From Liolophura sinensis (taxonomy: Eukaryota > Mollusca > Polyplacophora > Chitonida > Chitonidae): DNA of 64,000 bases. The stretch covers positions 11,496,163 through 11,560,162 of the forward strand of contig NC_088297.1 of assembly GCF_032854445.1 (NCBI RefSeq). Reading direction: 5' to 3'. Under the pieces are notes generated by a model. It ran no database searches and was not told where the DNA came from. It saw only the letters and a program-made list of their open reading frames with translations. Made by a program: the position numbers and the translations under genes. Of the stretch, positions 51,016 to 63,095 are shown piece after piece. The stretch's first letter is position 1; every line of letters starts with the position of its first letter.

Positions 51016-52525
51016 GAGTGCAAGGTGTGACAAAAACTTCGCACGTATCTCAATATGAATATAGATTCCTACATTCCTAGGCTTGTTTGTAATTTTAGAT
51101 ACGCAGACTGGTGGGCTCTCTTTACCTTAACCTTGAAGACCTTTAGTCTGTACAACGTGAAGTTCAGATAAACCAATCGTGAAACTTTCCCGGCTGAAAT
51201 GATTTGGGTCCAAGCTGTGTAGGCTGTTGTTCAATACTGCCTTTGCTATGGCGATTTGAGGGCAAACTTGTAATGTAATACTTTTATAATACATATTACA
51301 AGAGGACAGGTGTCAGCCCGCCATGGACACGAGTCCCCATTGCGTGGGAATATGTACCCCAGTGACATGGGGGAAAACAGGAAAACTCAGCGCACTATAC
51401 ATTCAGAGATTTGTACGAGATTCAAAGAACTTCCATTGTTTCTACAAAACTAATTGTTTCGAGCAACAACGCGTTACACCACTCGGCCAGTGACGGCCTG
51501 CAAAATGCTCTAAATGTGATGGATTCATTACACACTAAGCTTCACGCTGACCTGATGGGCCATATTTTTTGCAAGTCCAGGGTCAAACATTGTTAACAGT
51601 CAACATACGCCACTTAGCATGACAGCGCTGAGTAATCCGCCCCTACGCGCGCAGAAAAGCTCCGCCAAATATGCTGCGCGCTAAAGATAGGGGGGGGGGG
51701 GGGGGGGAAGGAAATGTATAAGACATTTTATGAACATTAGAGTCTTAGTGAGGCAAAGGTTTAGAGAAATGGAATTCTGGAGTATCATGATTCCCTCTCC
51801 CCGCCTTAAGTTTTATGCTTAAAATCATTCCAGGATTTCAAGTTAATCTTGTCAAAAAATATTTATATTCAATCTTTTGTCATCCAGTTGGAACTGACAG
51901 ACGTAAAAGAGTTTTACGGGAACTTCTCTTCTACCGTAGATGGGGTGATGTAGCATTTCAATTCTGGCCCAAAAATTTGTTTCATTTCTTTCTTGACCTT
52001 AAGGATTTTACATAATTTGCTCACGCTGACAGTTTAAAAATATACGCCGTATGTTAAAATATTTCAGTTATTATTTTCTTACGATGCAAATGTTTGTTGA
52101 CAAGAAGCGCTCAGCAAGGTTTTTTTTGGACGAAATGTTTCAGGCGTCAAGCCCAGATTCTTTTCACATGTCATTCATGCAGCCCGAAGGTTATTTGAAG
52201 GTCAAATAAAACTTTTACAAGAAACCCCTCATCCAACCACTGCAGCTGATCCATACAATCAATTGGATTTTAAAAAATTCTTACCAAAAGTCGTGTTGAA
52301 AGGTCTTGAAACACATCAGACCAAATAATGAGAAGTTTGCTAGATTGTTTATTTCAACATATTTTCTATAGAATGTATACGAAGTATTAGGTATATAAAA
52401 TCATAAAGATTTTGAAAATAAGCTGACATGATTGAAATTTTCCGTGGCTTGTTTTACAACAAGCAGGTCTATATTATATGTCGCTGTGTCGATAAATCAA
52501 TCAGTCTGTCAAATTGTTGGTAGGG
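51016..52525. other. No gene recognised; 18-G run at 51690-51707
   Basis: Unique sequence. The open stretch 51411-51596 (61 codons) and its context show no splice signal or domain. The poly-G run follows a CpG-rich 40 bp. Confidence 0.4.
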
Positions 52526-52526
52526 G

Positions 52527-52701
52527 CCTCCGTGGCTTCCTCTCCGGTTGTACGTGGGAAGGTCTGGCAGCAACTTGCGGGTGGTCGTGGCTTTCCACCG
52601 GGCTTTGCCCGGTTTCCACCCACCATAATGCTGGCCACCGTCGTATAAGTGAAATATTCTTGAGTACGGCGTAAAACACCAATCAAATAAATAAATAAAT
52701 A
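52527..52701 (+). mobile_element. SINE-A lacking its tRNA core
   Basis: The head starts normally (GGGGCCTCCGTGGC) but jumps directly to TTCCTCTCCGGTTGTACGTG, skipping about 95 bp that carry the A-box end and the B box. TGGCT occurs at both junction points in intact copies, so deletion by short homology is likely. Body, 3' domain and tail are intact and close to consensus. Confidence 0.85.
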
Positions 52702-52954
52702 ATTTTTGGTATACTATATTTTGGCGTAAGCCATTCGCCAAAGGAAGCGGTCTGAGGGCAGGGTGTTTTGCAGGACATCGCCGCCATTTGGAATTAGGGC
52801 TTGTTTACTACACTGGATGATTGAATCTTGATTATTGTTTTAATTAAGCATTTTAATCACGCTAAATAAAGTGATATAATACATCGAGAGAAAACCGCAC
52901 ACATCAGGCGGACATACGTGGCTGACTGATATAGTGCAGCACAATAGCTACGTT

Positions 52955-53140
52955 TCCCAACGACGTCCCTGTGAGTTCAAAGCCCAGCTCATACTGATTT
53001 CCTTTCTAGTGGCACGTGGGAAAGTTTTTCAGCAGGCTGCTGATGAAGGTTGGTTTCTACCAGGCCTCTGTCCAGTTCCTTCCCGCCATAATACTGGTGT
53101 ACTCTGGCGTAAAATACCAATGAAATAAACATAAAAATCA
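52955..53140 (+). mobile_element. Diverged SINE-A
   Basis: ACGTCCCTGTGAGTTCAAAG, TTTCTAGTGGCACGTGGGAA, CGCCATAATACTGGTGTACT, CTGGCGTAAAATACCAATGA. The 3' domain has lost about 25 bases between CTGG and GTACT. Confidence 0.65.
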
Positions 53141-54433
53141 CACATCAAATGGTGACGTATGCTGTGTATAATTTCATGTGATTATTTTACAGCATGACAT
53201 TTTTTTGATTTATCTGATTGGTGTTACATGTTATACTCAACAATGTTTCACTATTGCCACTTGGACACATTTATATTAGCGGATGAAAAATCAATGCCCA
53301 TATTAACCCACAACCCGCCCGACCCCCACCCACCCTTGAGACGGCACCTGGCAAATCTCAATGGCTAGGGGTCGATCTTGGCCAAACTCTGCAGCCAATT
53401 GATGGGTCAGGGAACCCTTTAATACCACTTTTATAATTATCAAATTTTTGAACACTTTGCCAATTCTCAAATTCACATGCGTATATTATGCCAAATCTAT
53501 AAACAACTAATATACATCATTATCAATAATTGAGACACGTTAATGGTGGGGTACAATTGTCTCGCCCAGAAATATTGAAATTGATGCCGGTGCGTCATAT
53601 AACATCTCTACACACCTCAAAACCAATTTTCGGCAATAGCTAAACAGCACTGGTCCTTGTACTCATCACTCAATTCCGAAACAAATTGGAAGTATCAGTA
53701 TGTTCTTAATTTGTCCATTTATTCATTTTTTTTTTACTTATTTATTTATTATTATATTTTATGTCTTACACGCAGCCATTTTAACCTAGATGAATCCAGA
53801 AGAGCACATAGTAAAGATGGTAAATCCCTAAATTCCACGGAATAACTGACTAAACAATGTGAGGTATAACTAATGTAAAACCGAAAGCTGGATTCGAACA
53901 CCTGATTGCATAGGTGAAGAACTATATCTTTTTGTTAATCTTGTTTTATACTTAATTATGTATACCTACTAAGACCTAATTCACCATGGACATTAATTAA
54001 CAACTTATCTTCATTTGTGACTGAACAATTTCAAAACATTTTTTCTTTGTCCATTTGAACGTACGGCTCTCTTCTTTGAAACTCCACACTTCCAGTCTTT
54101 TCAAAATAAAAACACAACACGGTTACTTTGATTCTCGCGCGTGTTTCTGTTTAACAGGGTCTGGGGATATTGTTATTTGGGTGTTCCCAGGAAAGTATCC
54201 AATTGCTCGAGGCAACAAGTACTTCCGGTTTACTTACCATGGTTTATAAACACAATGGCTAAACACGACTTATATTGGAAACACGTGGCTAGCTCACGAG
54301 GGGGTTTTAGAAGGGAGCAAAGTGATTAATCTTGTATCGCCCATAAACCTAGTGAAAGAGTAACGGACTTACTTGTGAGAAACGTTGAAATATTTTATAT
54401 TTAAAATCACAAATCTGTTGCTATGTTTTATAG
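53141..54433. other. No firm gene; B-box relic at 53883
   Basis: AAAGCTGGATTCGAACACCT, GATTGCATAGGTGAAGAAC matches the relic at 20505. A segment at 54159-54249 follows TTTAACAG and is open for 30 codons (GSGDIVIWVFPGKYP...); it could be an exon but lacks a clear donor. Confidence 0.35.
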
Positions 54434-54627
54434 GACAGCCGCTTTGCGCAGGTGTGAATGTGTTCCTGTCCACATTGGAATCAATACGCAGCAATGACCG
54501 GGTATACAAAGCCAGGCGGCTGGAGAAGAAGATTATTGGCGATTTACAAGTTGGAGTTAAGAGAAAACTTCACAAGCCTACGAAAAAACAGAAAATCCCG
54601 TGGATATGGGGTCGAAGAGAGAGTTGA
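54434..54627 (+). CDS. Candidate terminal coding exon, product unknown
   Basis: After a T-rich tract and TTTATAG, the sequence is open for 63 codons to TGA, starting in phase 1: QPLCAGVNVFLSTLESIRSN, then DRVYKARRLEKKIIGDLQ and a Lys/Arg-rich tail ending WIWGRRES. Codon use is mixed, unlike the AT-rich surroundings. AATAAA follows at 54813, 186 bp after the stop, consistent with a last exon. The preceding exon was not found and no family is recognised. The tail could be a nuclear-localisation-like basic stretch. Confidence 0.45.
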
Positions 54628-54812
54628 GAAAATCTGAGATCTTGCTCATACATTAGTCCTGAATACACAGTCATAAGGAACTCAACAGCCATACGTTAGA
54701 TAGAACGTGATATCAAAATCTGAGGATTGATTTTGTGGTCTCAACATCCCGTATAGTCGTGCAGACATGTTACATTGAGAAAAAATATCTGTTAAAAAGT
54801 TATATTCTAAGC

Positions 54813-54818
54813 AATAAA
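54813..54818 (+). promoter_or_regulatory. Poly(A) signal for the terminal-exon candidate
   Basis: Canonical AATAAA 186 bases downstream of the TGA at 54625. Confidence 0.4.
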
Positions 54819-55097
54819 ACTATAAGTGAAGCAAGTACGATGTCAACTTAGTCGATGTGCAAATGTCAATTGTTTCTTGTGAATGTTTCTTGAACAACAG
54901 GAAAACAATTCATTTTTAAATATATGTCTTATTAGATATGAACGAGCCTTAAGGGATGTGTTTGACGTTGACCGTTCGAACCATTTGCTTACTACAGAAT
55001 TCACCATAGCCTTCAATAATACCCGTCTGTCTTTCAGAGCTTTTATCATTGAAGAGTTTCTGTTCATTTTACAATGAATGAATGATGCCAAGTTACT

Positions 55098-55207
55098 AGA
55101 GTGAGTGAGTGAGTGCTGGGGGTTTAACGTCGTACGTAACAATTTTTCAGTCATATGACGACGAAGGAATCCTTAAAGTGCATGTAATGTGCCTCCTTAT
55201 TGCAAAA
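55098..55207 (-). mobile_element. SINE-B 3' end
   Basis: (GTGA)n, TGCTGGGGGTTTAACGTCGT, ACGTAACAATTTTTCAGTCA, TATGACGACGAAGGAATCCT, ATGTGCCTCCTTATTGCA, then ends abruptly. 55208-56015 has no recognised gene. Confidence 0.8.
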
Positions 55208-56017
55208 TGTTAAAAAAATGATGTGTTTTGATGATGATACAAAATGTTTGAAAATCGAGCTGCCCTACGTGTTTGAACTCTTCGATATATATCACATATT
55301 GGCACGGATGCATTTGTTGAATCTATGCGTCGAAACAGACACTCGTATACTAGCTGTCAACCGATGAGGAGGTTTCGAGTGAATAATCACAAAGCCAATT
55401 CTCAATAGGACGTTTAACAAAAACCAACAGTGAACTAAGAAAGTGTGTAAAATTGGGACGGGGTCATGCAAAAGAGAAGATGCCAACTGGTGGGTGTAAA
55501 TGTTGTTTGAATGGTGCGTAAAACTGGTATTGTTCTTTGAACTCCGAATTGAATCGTGCATCGTGTGTTGACTCACACTCCAACACATATCAGATGTTGT
55601 TGAGAATATGGGAACAGTAAATTTAAAACTTTAGACCGAGAGAATTCGACAACTGACCTCAGATATGTTTCCATATACCCGTACTTTTCTGTTAAGTTTC
55701 CTTAACCTCCTCTCCCAGTTTTTAGAATAACACAGAGTTCACACCCAGTATAATATTTATCAAAATACTAGTAGAATCTCTTGAAATTGTAGCGCAACGG
55801 GTGTCAAAATCAAACATCAGAAGCCTAAGTACAGATTGTATTTGACTTCCGATAGCAATACCTCTTTCATCAGGCTACAAATTATAAAAAAAATCCATAT
55901 GCAAAGGTGATCAAGTAGATATGTCAATAAATTTAGTCTGTGCGGTCAAAATCGTCAGTAAACAAAAATATGAGAGGATTTTTTGGCAAAGTTACAGTTT
56001 TAAGTTACAGTTGCTGA

Positions 56018-56157
56018 CAGACCATTCTCATATACGACAGGAGAGGAAGCCAGCATGGGCTGGACTTGAACTCACAGTGACCGCATTGATAGGAGGCTAG
56101 TGGGTCACTGCGCCGTGATGGCGCGCTACCGACATCGGCCAAGGAGACCTCCACAAA
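56018..56157 (-). mobile_element. SINE-A head half
   Basis: Read on the minus strand: GTGGAGGTCTCCTTGGCCGA, GTCGGTAGCGCGCCATCACG, GAGTTCAAGTCCAGCCCATG, TTCCTCTCCTGTCGTATATG. The 3' half is missing. Confidence 0.75.
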
Positions 56158-56224
56158 ATGAATGCTTGAGGGTAAAACTGCAAAAGTGAAAGCTTAGTCT
56201 GCCACTTAATATTGGGCCATCCCA

Positions 56225-56375
56225 AAAAAACATTTCCGATTTAGGTCAAAACTTAAAGCCTCATCATAATGTTTACTTCTTTATGTTGGAAGCTGAAATG
56301 TTGATACATACTCTAAAATCATATTTCCAAGTCTGACTCAAGTTTTGACTCACAAATTGCTTTGTGGTATACATA
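56225..56375 (-). repeat. Family H dispersed repeat copy
   Basis: ACATTTCCGATTTAGGTCAA, AACTTAAAGCCTCATCA and GACTCACAAATTGCTTTGTG resemble the copies at 3576 and 59835. Confidence 0.35.
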
Positions 56376-57807
56376 TCAGCACCAACCTTTAACGCCATGA
56401 TGGATATACACGACCGTTCCTGACTGCTGAAGTCCTTTGTAAACAAAGAGTCCGATAAATCGAAAGGCCATATAGGAAACCGTTGTTTGAAAACATGTTG
56501 CTGCTATTTGACCTTGTTTAGATGATGTCTGAACTTCAACACAACACGTGCCGGTTGTACATTGCTAAATAAATAGAAAAGGTTGCACAGGAAATAAAAG
56601 CATCCTGAACATCAACGTTTAACCAGCATGAGTATAAAAAAAATGATGACAAACTATACATTAGGGTGACAGAATAAAGTGTTTGGTCCATGAAACGCCC
56701 AAAAGTACCACCGTTAATTACATGTTCATTCCACCTACATTAGCTGCATGTAAATCAGAATTAGTGTCTTGATGCATTTCATCTGTATAAATGCACCTTG
56801 ACAGCCAGGTGAACTTAAAATCTGCCCATAAAACCTTGAGTTGGAACCAAAAACATGCTGACACCGTCAACGGAAATGTGATGTCTTTTATTGGAGACCT
56901 TCAGCTACAGCTTATGACTTGTAGCTTGTAACTTATAGCTTAAGTGCTCTGTAGTATTTCAGGTAATTACGTCCGGTAATTTCGAGTAGGGATGTTTTTA
57001 TTTTCTTTTTCACTAGTTTTACTTTGTGTATCACAAGATAATGTTAATATATTTACACACTAAATCAACTGGAAAAATGCTTAATTTTCTCGAGAACTAC
57101 ATTAAAATAATATAATGGCGCATTATGAGCTTTAATATCCGCAGATACTGGAAACTCTGTTAGCTGAAATTAAACATCCGGGTACCCGGATGGTCGGGCA
57201 AACGATATAAACTTTGCTTAACGTCTGGAAATATTTAATTTATAGTTAACCTACTTGCATCCAACATCGATTATATTCAAACATTGGTGAACTATATCCG
57301 CTTTGATTCTGACACGGTTTACATGCATTTACCTTTGTGAACTAAACTGCTAATTGGCTCCCTTAATGAATTTGAGCCATTAATGACACGCGAATACTAA
57401 ACTCACGCATAAAATAATTAATGCAATGTCTGCATGTTAAGAATGCATGTGAAATCCAAACACATGCGCTAGTGGAACAGAAGTTGTACTGCATGCGGTG
57501 TTTCTATGCTTAAAAGAAAAGGGGTTGTCTAAGACTCAACATCGGGAAATTCCTGTTGACATTATTTGAATTCCCATCCCTGCATATTCCTTCCAATAAT
57601 GACACGTAACAATGGAAAGTGGCTAAGCATTAATACAGACATCATTTTAAAAAAGATGCTGAGCATTGCAGGTTTCCACTGAAAAATCTAAAGATCTGAA
57701 AGATCTAAAGCAGTTTTGATCGACAACATTTGTTGCAAGTCTATATAGGGATCATACTTCATGGAGAGAAGACACGTGTGATTGTACCAAATTCAAACTG
57801 ATACACT

Positions 57808-57960
57808 CATGGGAAGGCCTTCCAGAAACCCGAGGATGGTCGTGGGTTTCATCCGGGCTCTGACCGGTTCGCACTCACCATAATGCTGTTCGCCGTCAAA
57901 TAAGTGATATATTCTTGGGTACGGCGTAAAACACCAATTAAAAAAATAAATAAATAGATA
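57808..57960 (+). mobile_element. SINE-A, head truncated
   Basis: GGGAAGGCCTTCCAGAAACC, CGAGGATGGTCGTGGGTTTC, CATAATGCTGTTCGCCGTCA, ATTCTTGGGTACGGCGTAAA, tail AAAAAAATAAATAAATAG. The preceding 56380-57800 has no recognised gene. Confidence 0.8.
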
Positions 57961-58253
57961 AATTCGGAAGCTATCATGTCGCACATTAACTGAAGTTCGT
58001 GTTAGCCTGTTTTTAAATGCCCTTCTAGATTTGATTGATTTTGGATGTCTCGATTCTCGATTCGTGATTCTATTATCTGCTTCTTTTAGCCAGTTTCCTA
58101 TATTCAGCTGTGTGTAAAATCAGTCATATTCGCTACCAAAATTGCCTTTCATGAATGGCGCTTAACGTCATACATTGCTATGTTGTAGGTCTATATTTTT
58201 GCATGGAGAATGCAATTGGAATACTTTTTCTGATTCATAATGTTAAAGATGCC

Positions 58254-58372
58254 TGGTTTCAACGACAGGAACCCTGCATGAACTGGACTTGAACTCAAAG
58301 CGACCGCATTGGTGAGAGGCTCCTAGGTCATTACGCTGCGCTAGCGCGCTAACCAACTAAGCCACAGAGGTA
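58254..58372 (-). mobile_element. SINE-A head half
   Basis: Minus strand: TACCTCTGTGGCTTAGTTGG, TTAGCGCGCTAGCGCAGCGT, CTCTCACCAATGCGGTCGCT, GAGTTCAAGTCCAGTTCATG. It is one of the best preserved tRNA-like heads. It stops within the body. Confidence 0.8.
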
Positions 58373-59830
58373 ACGGCACCTGAATATAGGCTACTAGCTA
58401 AACTAAAGGAATGCACTATTGCTCTACACGTGGATATGTTGAAATTTTATATTCTTGACGCATGACTTAATCCATAGCTGAAGCAACGAAGCTTACACAT
58501 CAAGCCAGCGATTTAAACATCTAGGTCCCCTGTGGAAATAAGGAAGGAAAGAAGAAAGCAATGAGTCACTGACTATGGATTTACGTTATATAGCTCTACG
58601 ACAGAATTTTGTTAAGCACTAATTAAAATCCGATGCAAAACATATAGGTGAATTGCATTCTGCTGTCACAAATCATCTGTTTCAAACATAAATGACACTA
58701 TTTAAAAGTTTATTGTGCTAAAAGTATGACTTCGCCTTAAGGGATTTCATTTTGATGCTTCAAGTTGTCAAATTTTTTTATATAAATTTTTTTAGCGTTA
58801 GAAAAAGCAAAACCTTAATCAGTAGATTTCATTATCACTGGCACTATATTTATAGTGCTACTTTACTGTATTGCCATGCAAAAGACACAACGGTTGCGAC
58901 GTGTTGTGCAGTCAGAGTACTTACTTTGGACGAAGAAGAACGTTAATATTCGTTCTGACCGTTTATCGAAAGAAAAAACGTTTCTAATTTTGAAAGCCAA
59001 CTCGGAGATAGAATCCCGATCTTTCTGCTAAAAACAAAAAAGGTTCCAACAACGTGGCCGTCGCCGAGCTCCAAGATTTCATGTGATTTGTCTCAGCTTC
59101 GAAGAAACTAAGAGATGATGTTCTCAAGCTGTTGGCTGAGATGATGAACGCAGCTAAGTGCATTTAAGCTGCTTTGCGTGATCGAAATGGAAGCCCGAAA
59201 CAACAGTTCCGGACATGTAATTTAGCTTGTCTGCGATTGGCTAGAAAGATTAGCGCATCATGTTTCCGAACAGGTGCTTTCAACGCTTGGACTAATTTGA
59301 ACCCAGAAATATAGTGTCAAGCTAAACGGATGTGAAATCGTAATATCTTTATGCCCGAAACGTTGAAAATACGATGTTTTTTGTTTTTCGTTGCAGTGTA
59401 GCAAGCAGATACTCGCTGAGAACGACAGATTATAGCACTTTTTTCTCTGCACTTTAAGCAACACCTTCAAAACTCAACATCTGTGACACACACCACTTGT
59501 AATGTTTGCTCGAATTTGTTTGGTTTTGTGCTAACGGCTGGTTTATTCATGTTTAAGTTAGTGTTTTAGAACGTCATTTTAATTGTTCACACAGGTAATA
59601 AACAATGTTTATGTTTTCGTGAATCTGTATTGTTGTAATAAAGTACTACAGAACAGCTTCATCACACACACGGACGTCGTGGGTCAGTATTTTCTGCTGA
59701 CTAAATATGAAATTAAATTTCGTGTATTAATAAATATGTCGCTTTAACTACGCTTAATGTGACATAAAATCCACGTGCGTTGAAAAGGAGCTAGTCAACA
59801 TTTAAAACTTGAAGATTTTGCATAATTTAT
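58373..59830. other. No gene recognised
   Basis: At 59060-59225 the + strand shows a codon-like frame broken by two stops (SASKKLRDDVLKLLAEMMNA after the first). This could be a decayed exon or chance. Nothing else stands out. Confidence 0.35.
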
Positions 59831-59834
59831 TTTG

Positions 59835-60030
59835 CTTCATGAGGTTCAAACTCGTAGTTCATCCGATGGTTAGTTATTGTACTTGAAGTTGAAATTTGGA
59901 CACATTTGTCTTAAGATAACATCGATGAGGGGCACAAATTTTAACTTGTAAAACCCAAAAATAAGCTTTGAGATCGTATTTCAAATTTTGACTTAAGTCA
60001 GAAATGGCTTTGTGGAATCGGCCTTAGGAA
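59835..60030 (+). repeat. Family H dispersed repeat copy
   Basis: TTTGTCTTAAGATAACATCG, TTTTGACTTAAGTCAGAAAT, GGCTTTGTGGAATCGGCC. Ends just before the SINE-A at 60069. Confidence 0.4.
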
Positions 60031-60068
60031 TTTCAGCTTTCAAATCAAATTTTAGCTTAAGTTAAATT

Positions 60069-60316
60069 AGCGCGCTAGTGCAGCGTAATGACCCAGGAAC
60101 CTCTCACCAATGCGTTCGCTGGGAGTTCAAGTCCAGCTCATGCTGGCTTCCTCTCCGGCCGTACGTGGGAAGGTCATGCAGCAACCTGGAGATGGTCGTG
60201 GGTTTCCCTCGGGCTCTGTGTGGTTTCCTCCCACCACAATGCTGACGGCCGTCGTATAAGATAAATATTCTTGAGTACGGCGTAAAACACCAGTCAAATA
60301 AATAAATAAATAAAAT
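60069..60316 (+). mobile_element. SINE-A lacking only the first ~20 bases
   Basis: Starts GCGCGCTAGTGCAGCGTAAT, CTCTCACCAATGCGTTCGCT, B box GAGTTCAAGTCC, body CTTCCTCTCCGGCCGTACGT, AATATTCTTGAGTACGGCGT, tail AAATAAATAAATAAATAA. Confidence 0.88.
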
Positions 60317-60394
60317 GATCTGAATCAAGTTCCCTTTGGTTTCTCTGTGTCATTCCTGAAACGACAATATATGTTTATATGTATGTTTGTATTT

Positions 60395-60665
60395 ACGCTT
60401 GCGTTTACACGTCATACTTAACAACTTTTCAGCCATATGCATGACTATGAGGAGTGTGTGTACAGACTGTGTCGTCGTGTCCATGCCGCCAAAGTTCATG
60501 CTCAAAAACACCAGACATGACACTCCATCCATCAATCACTTCTTACTGACACCAGACAAACCAGTCATGTTTCCTTTCTCTACCCTCTGTGTCTTGAGGG
60601 CCCAGGGAGGCTTTGTTATGGCGCGACCCAGGTTTGTTCCCAGGTCTCCCGGTTTGGGATAATAT
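60395..60665 (-). mobile_element. SINE-D
   Basis: TTTACACGTCATACTTAACA, ACTTTTCAGCCATATG, CATGCCGCCAAAGTTCATGC, CACCAGACATGACACTCCAT, GCGCGACCCAGGTTTGTTCC, CAGGTCTCCCGGTTTGGGAT. Same order as at 21025 and 62345. The outer edge of the tRNA head is missing. Confidence 0.65.
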
Positions 60666-60982
60666 CTGTGACTTTACTGGAGTGAGAAAACTAGCTGTAT
60701 TTCTACCTTCCCCTCGTCGGTGATGCCTTGTCGTTACCAATAGCTCTGGAGTAACGCACCTTATTAGTCCCAGATCTCCGCATGGAGTTCGTCTTTTGCA
60801 AAATGTCTCAACTATGGAGAATAAATTGCATCCTATTTGCGGGCGCTGTTTCTGGATGCCTGTTTGGATTATGGCTCAATAGTTCATTACGACTTCATTT
60901 CTGAGTCGTCGTTAGTGTGTCATGATGACTTGACTACAGATGCATTTTTATAACCATTATATAGAGAGCGTGAAGATAATGT

Positions 60983-61025
60983 TCTTGAGTGTGGCGTAAA
61001 ACACCAATCAAATAAATAAATAAAA
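60983..61025 (+). mobile_element. SINE-A tail fragment
   Basis: TTCTTGAGTGTGGCGTAAAA, CACCAATCAAATAAATAAAT only; the rest of the element is absent. Confidence 0.65.
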
Positions 61026-62244
61026 CTACTGCAGCAAGTTTACGGACGCTGGATATTCTCTCGACATTTTGTGTCGCGCTACCGCCAACGGCCTTCGTGT
61101 CACAGAACAACAAGGATTATGTTTGGTAAAACATTCTGACACGAGCAGCCCGGAAACAACGAAAGACATCTACCAGAAATTGCCATATCTGATTTAACCG
61201 TTTATTTCCTCCTAACAAAAAATAACCAAGAAATTTATATCAAACAACACTCTCCTAATCTTCCGACAGTCGAGCGTTTTAGCCACGTTTGCGCATTCCA
61301 AAGCAAGACAAGCGTTCAACACTTTTTGCGCCCAAAACAAACCTCCTTTCACCGAACCCATCGACATTAACGTTTGCTGTATCACGTAAGAAGAGATTCC
61401 CGGAACACCCTAACGTCTGATTTAATCGAACCTGCCCAAAAAATTGGCTATTTATTTTGTGATCAATTCTGGCTGACATAACACCTAACTTTTCTAGAGT
61501 AGCATCTTGTGCTTCGCTCTATCCAAAGCTGTGTAAATCCTAAAACCTTCGCGAGAACCTCAAACGAAAGTATTACTCAGCCGTCGTTTGGTTTCCCGAG
61601 CTCATGACTTAAGTCTTGTGTTTAGTGACACCCAAAGATTCTCACATAACCTAAAGCTGGCGCAATCACGGTTGAGATAAAAATGCAGATCTGCTACAAA
61701 GCCCGTGTGCGTAAAGAAATACGGCTCGTAATGTTATTAATCGTTACATCACATGCCGTTACCCATGCTCATGACAGATCTTTTAAACACAACTGGCCCG
61801 TTTCTGTCATGGACGAATGACACACAAAACAGGCTAAAGGACCTAGTCCAACATGACCAACACGAAAATTGTAGGATATTGTCGTCTGCAGAATTTGCGC
61901 AAGAAAAGCAGAAAACTTGGCACACACGTACGTCATCATGCATACTGGACATGTGTACGTAATACAAGCGTACGAAAGCTGGACCCCCATTATATACCTG
62001 GGAAATCCAAACACAACCGCAAAAATTCTCCAGTGAACCGTTCAACGTTCGAAGTTTCTGAAAATGTCCTTTACGCCTGAATTACAAAATTTTCCGGAAG
62101 ATTTGTTCGGCACAAAGCTTCACGAAGCACGTCTGGAACTCGTTTCAAGGTTAAGCAATTACTAGTGCCAATTTGGGAGACAGCCACAGACGACAAAGGC
62201 TTGAACAGAAGAATCCTGGCAGCTGATGAAATATAGTATCGTTA

Positions 62245-62251
<7 letters not shown>

Positions 62252-62282
<31 letters not shown>
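62252..62282. repeat. (TA)n microsatellite
   Basis: About 15 TA units, followed by CACACACA. A second short (TA)n lies at 62332-62343. The preceding 61026-62250 has no recognised gene. Confidence 0.9.
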
Positions 62283-62288
<6 letters not shown>

Positions 62289-62344
62289 TAAGTATACAAC
62301 TTTAACGCAAACACACGTTAAAAACATCAGCATATATATATATA

Positions 62345-62612
62345 ATGTCATAGTCTACTTAGTAGTCCGCTAAGTGTAGTTATACTGTGTATTTCCTTGT
62401 GCACAGGGGAGGTTCATACCACCAAAGTGCTGCCGCCACTGGAGTATGATGTCAAAGGCACCAGACATGACACCCCACCCGTCACATAATACTGTCTCCG
62501 AGCTAACCAGTCCTGTTTCCTTTTTTAGTATCATTTTTAAAATCCTTTGTACGACCTGATCCGGGTTTGATCCCTGGTCCCCCGGACTTCGGGACGGACG
62601 CTTGCTGACGTA
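62345..62612 (-). mobile_element. SINE-D
   Basis: AAAGTGCTGCCGCCACTGGA, GGCACCAGACATGACACCCC, CTCCGAGCTAACCAGTCCTG, GATCCGGGTTTGATCCCTGG, CCCCCGGACTTCGGGACGGA. The 3' domain on the left is strongly diverged. Confidence 0.65.
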
Positions 62613-63095
62613 GTATATACTTACCTCAGAACTGCACATACGCGATCCACCATGGTCAAATATGAGAATACATTTTCTTGTTACAGTATGGCTTACGCAA
62701 AAGACCGTTCACTGTTATATGTCTCGTATGGACAGACTCCCTGTTTTTTCGATATGTATTATATATCTGGAACATTCGTTTCATTTCCGACTTTACATGT
62801 TTGTTTGTTTTTTGTGACGTCAAGATTGGAGTACTGACGACGTTGCGTAAGCTGTCAATCATTCATGCTATGATTTATTACCTCTGTAGTCGGTGCCGTT
62901 TCATAAAGGTATATGGCTGATTTATTACCGATATGTTAGTAAAATACCAAGTAATCAATCTTGTAATCCTTTTCTTAATCCTCATACGTAACCTTTATAT
63001 AAGTAATTAAGCAATTCTACAGTGATAATTATGTCCACCTTATGTCTGCGTATTAATTATTTCTAGAACAGATCTGGTAGGCTGCAATGCTCTTT
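62613..63095. other. No gene recognised
   Basis: Overlapping open stretches of 61-80 codons on both strands without splice context or motif. AT-rich and unique. Confidence 0.4.

Noticed and set aside
59060-59225. Codon-like stretch with two stops
   Set aside because: No splice borders, no homologue recognised and too short to call a pseudogene.
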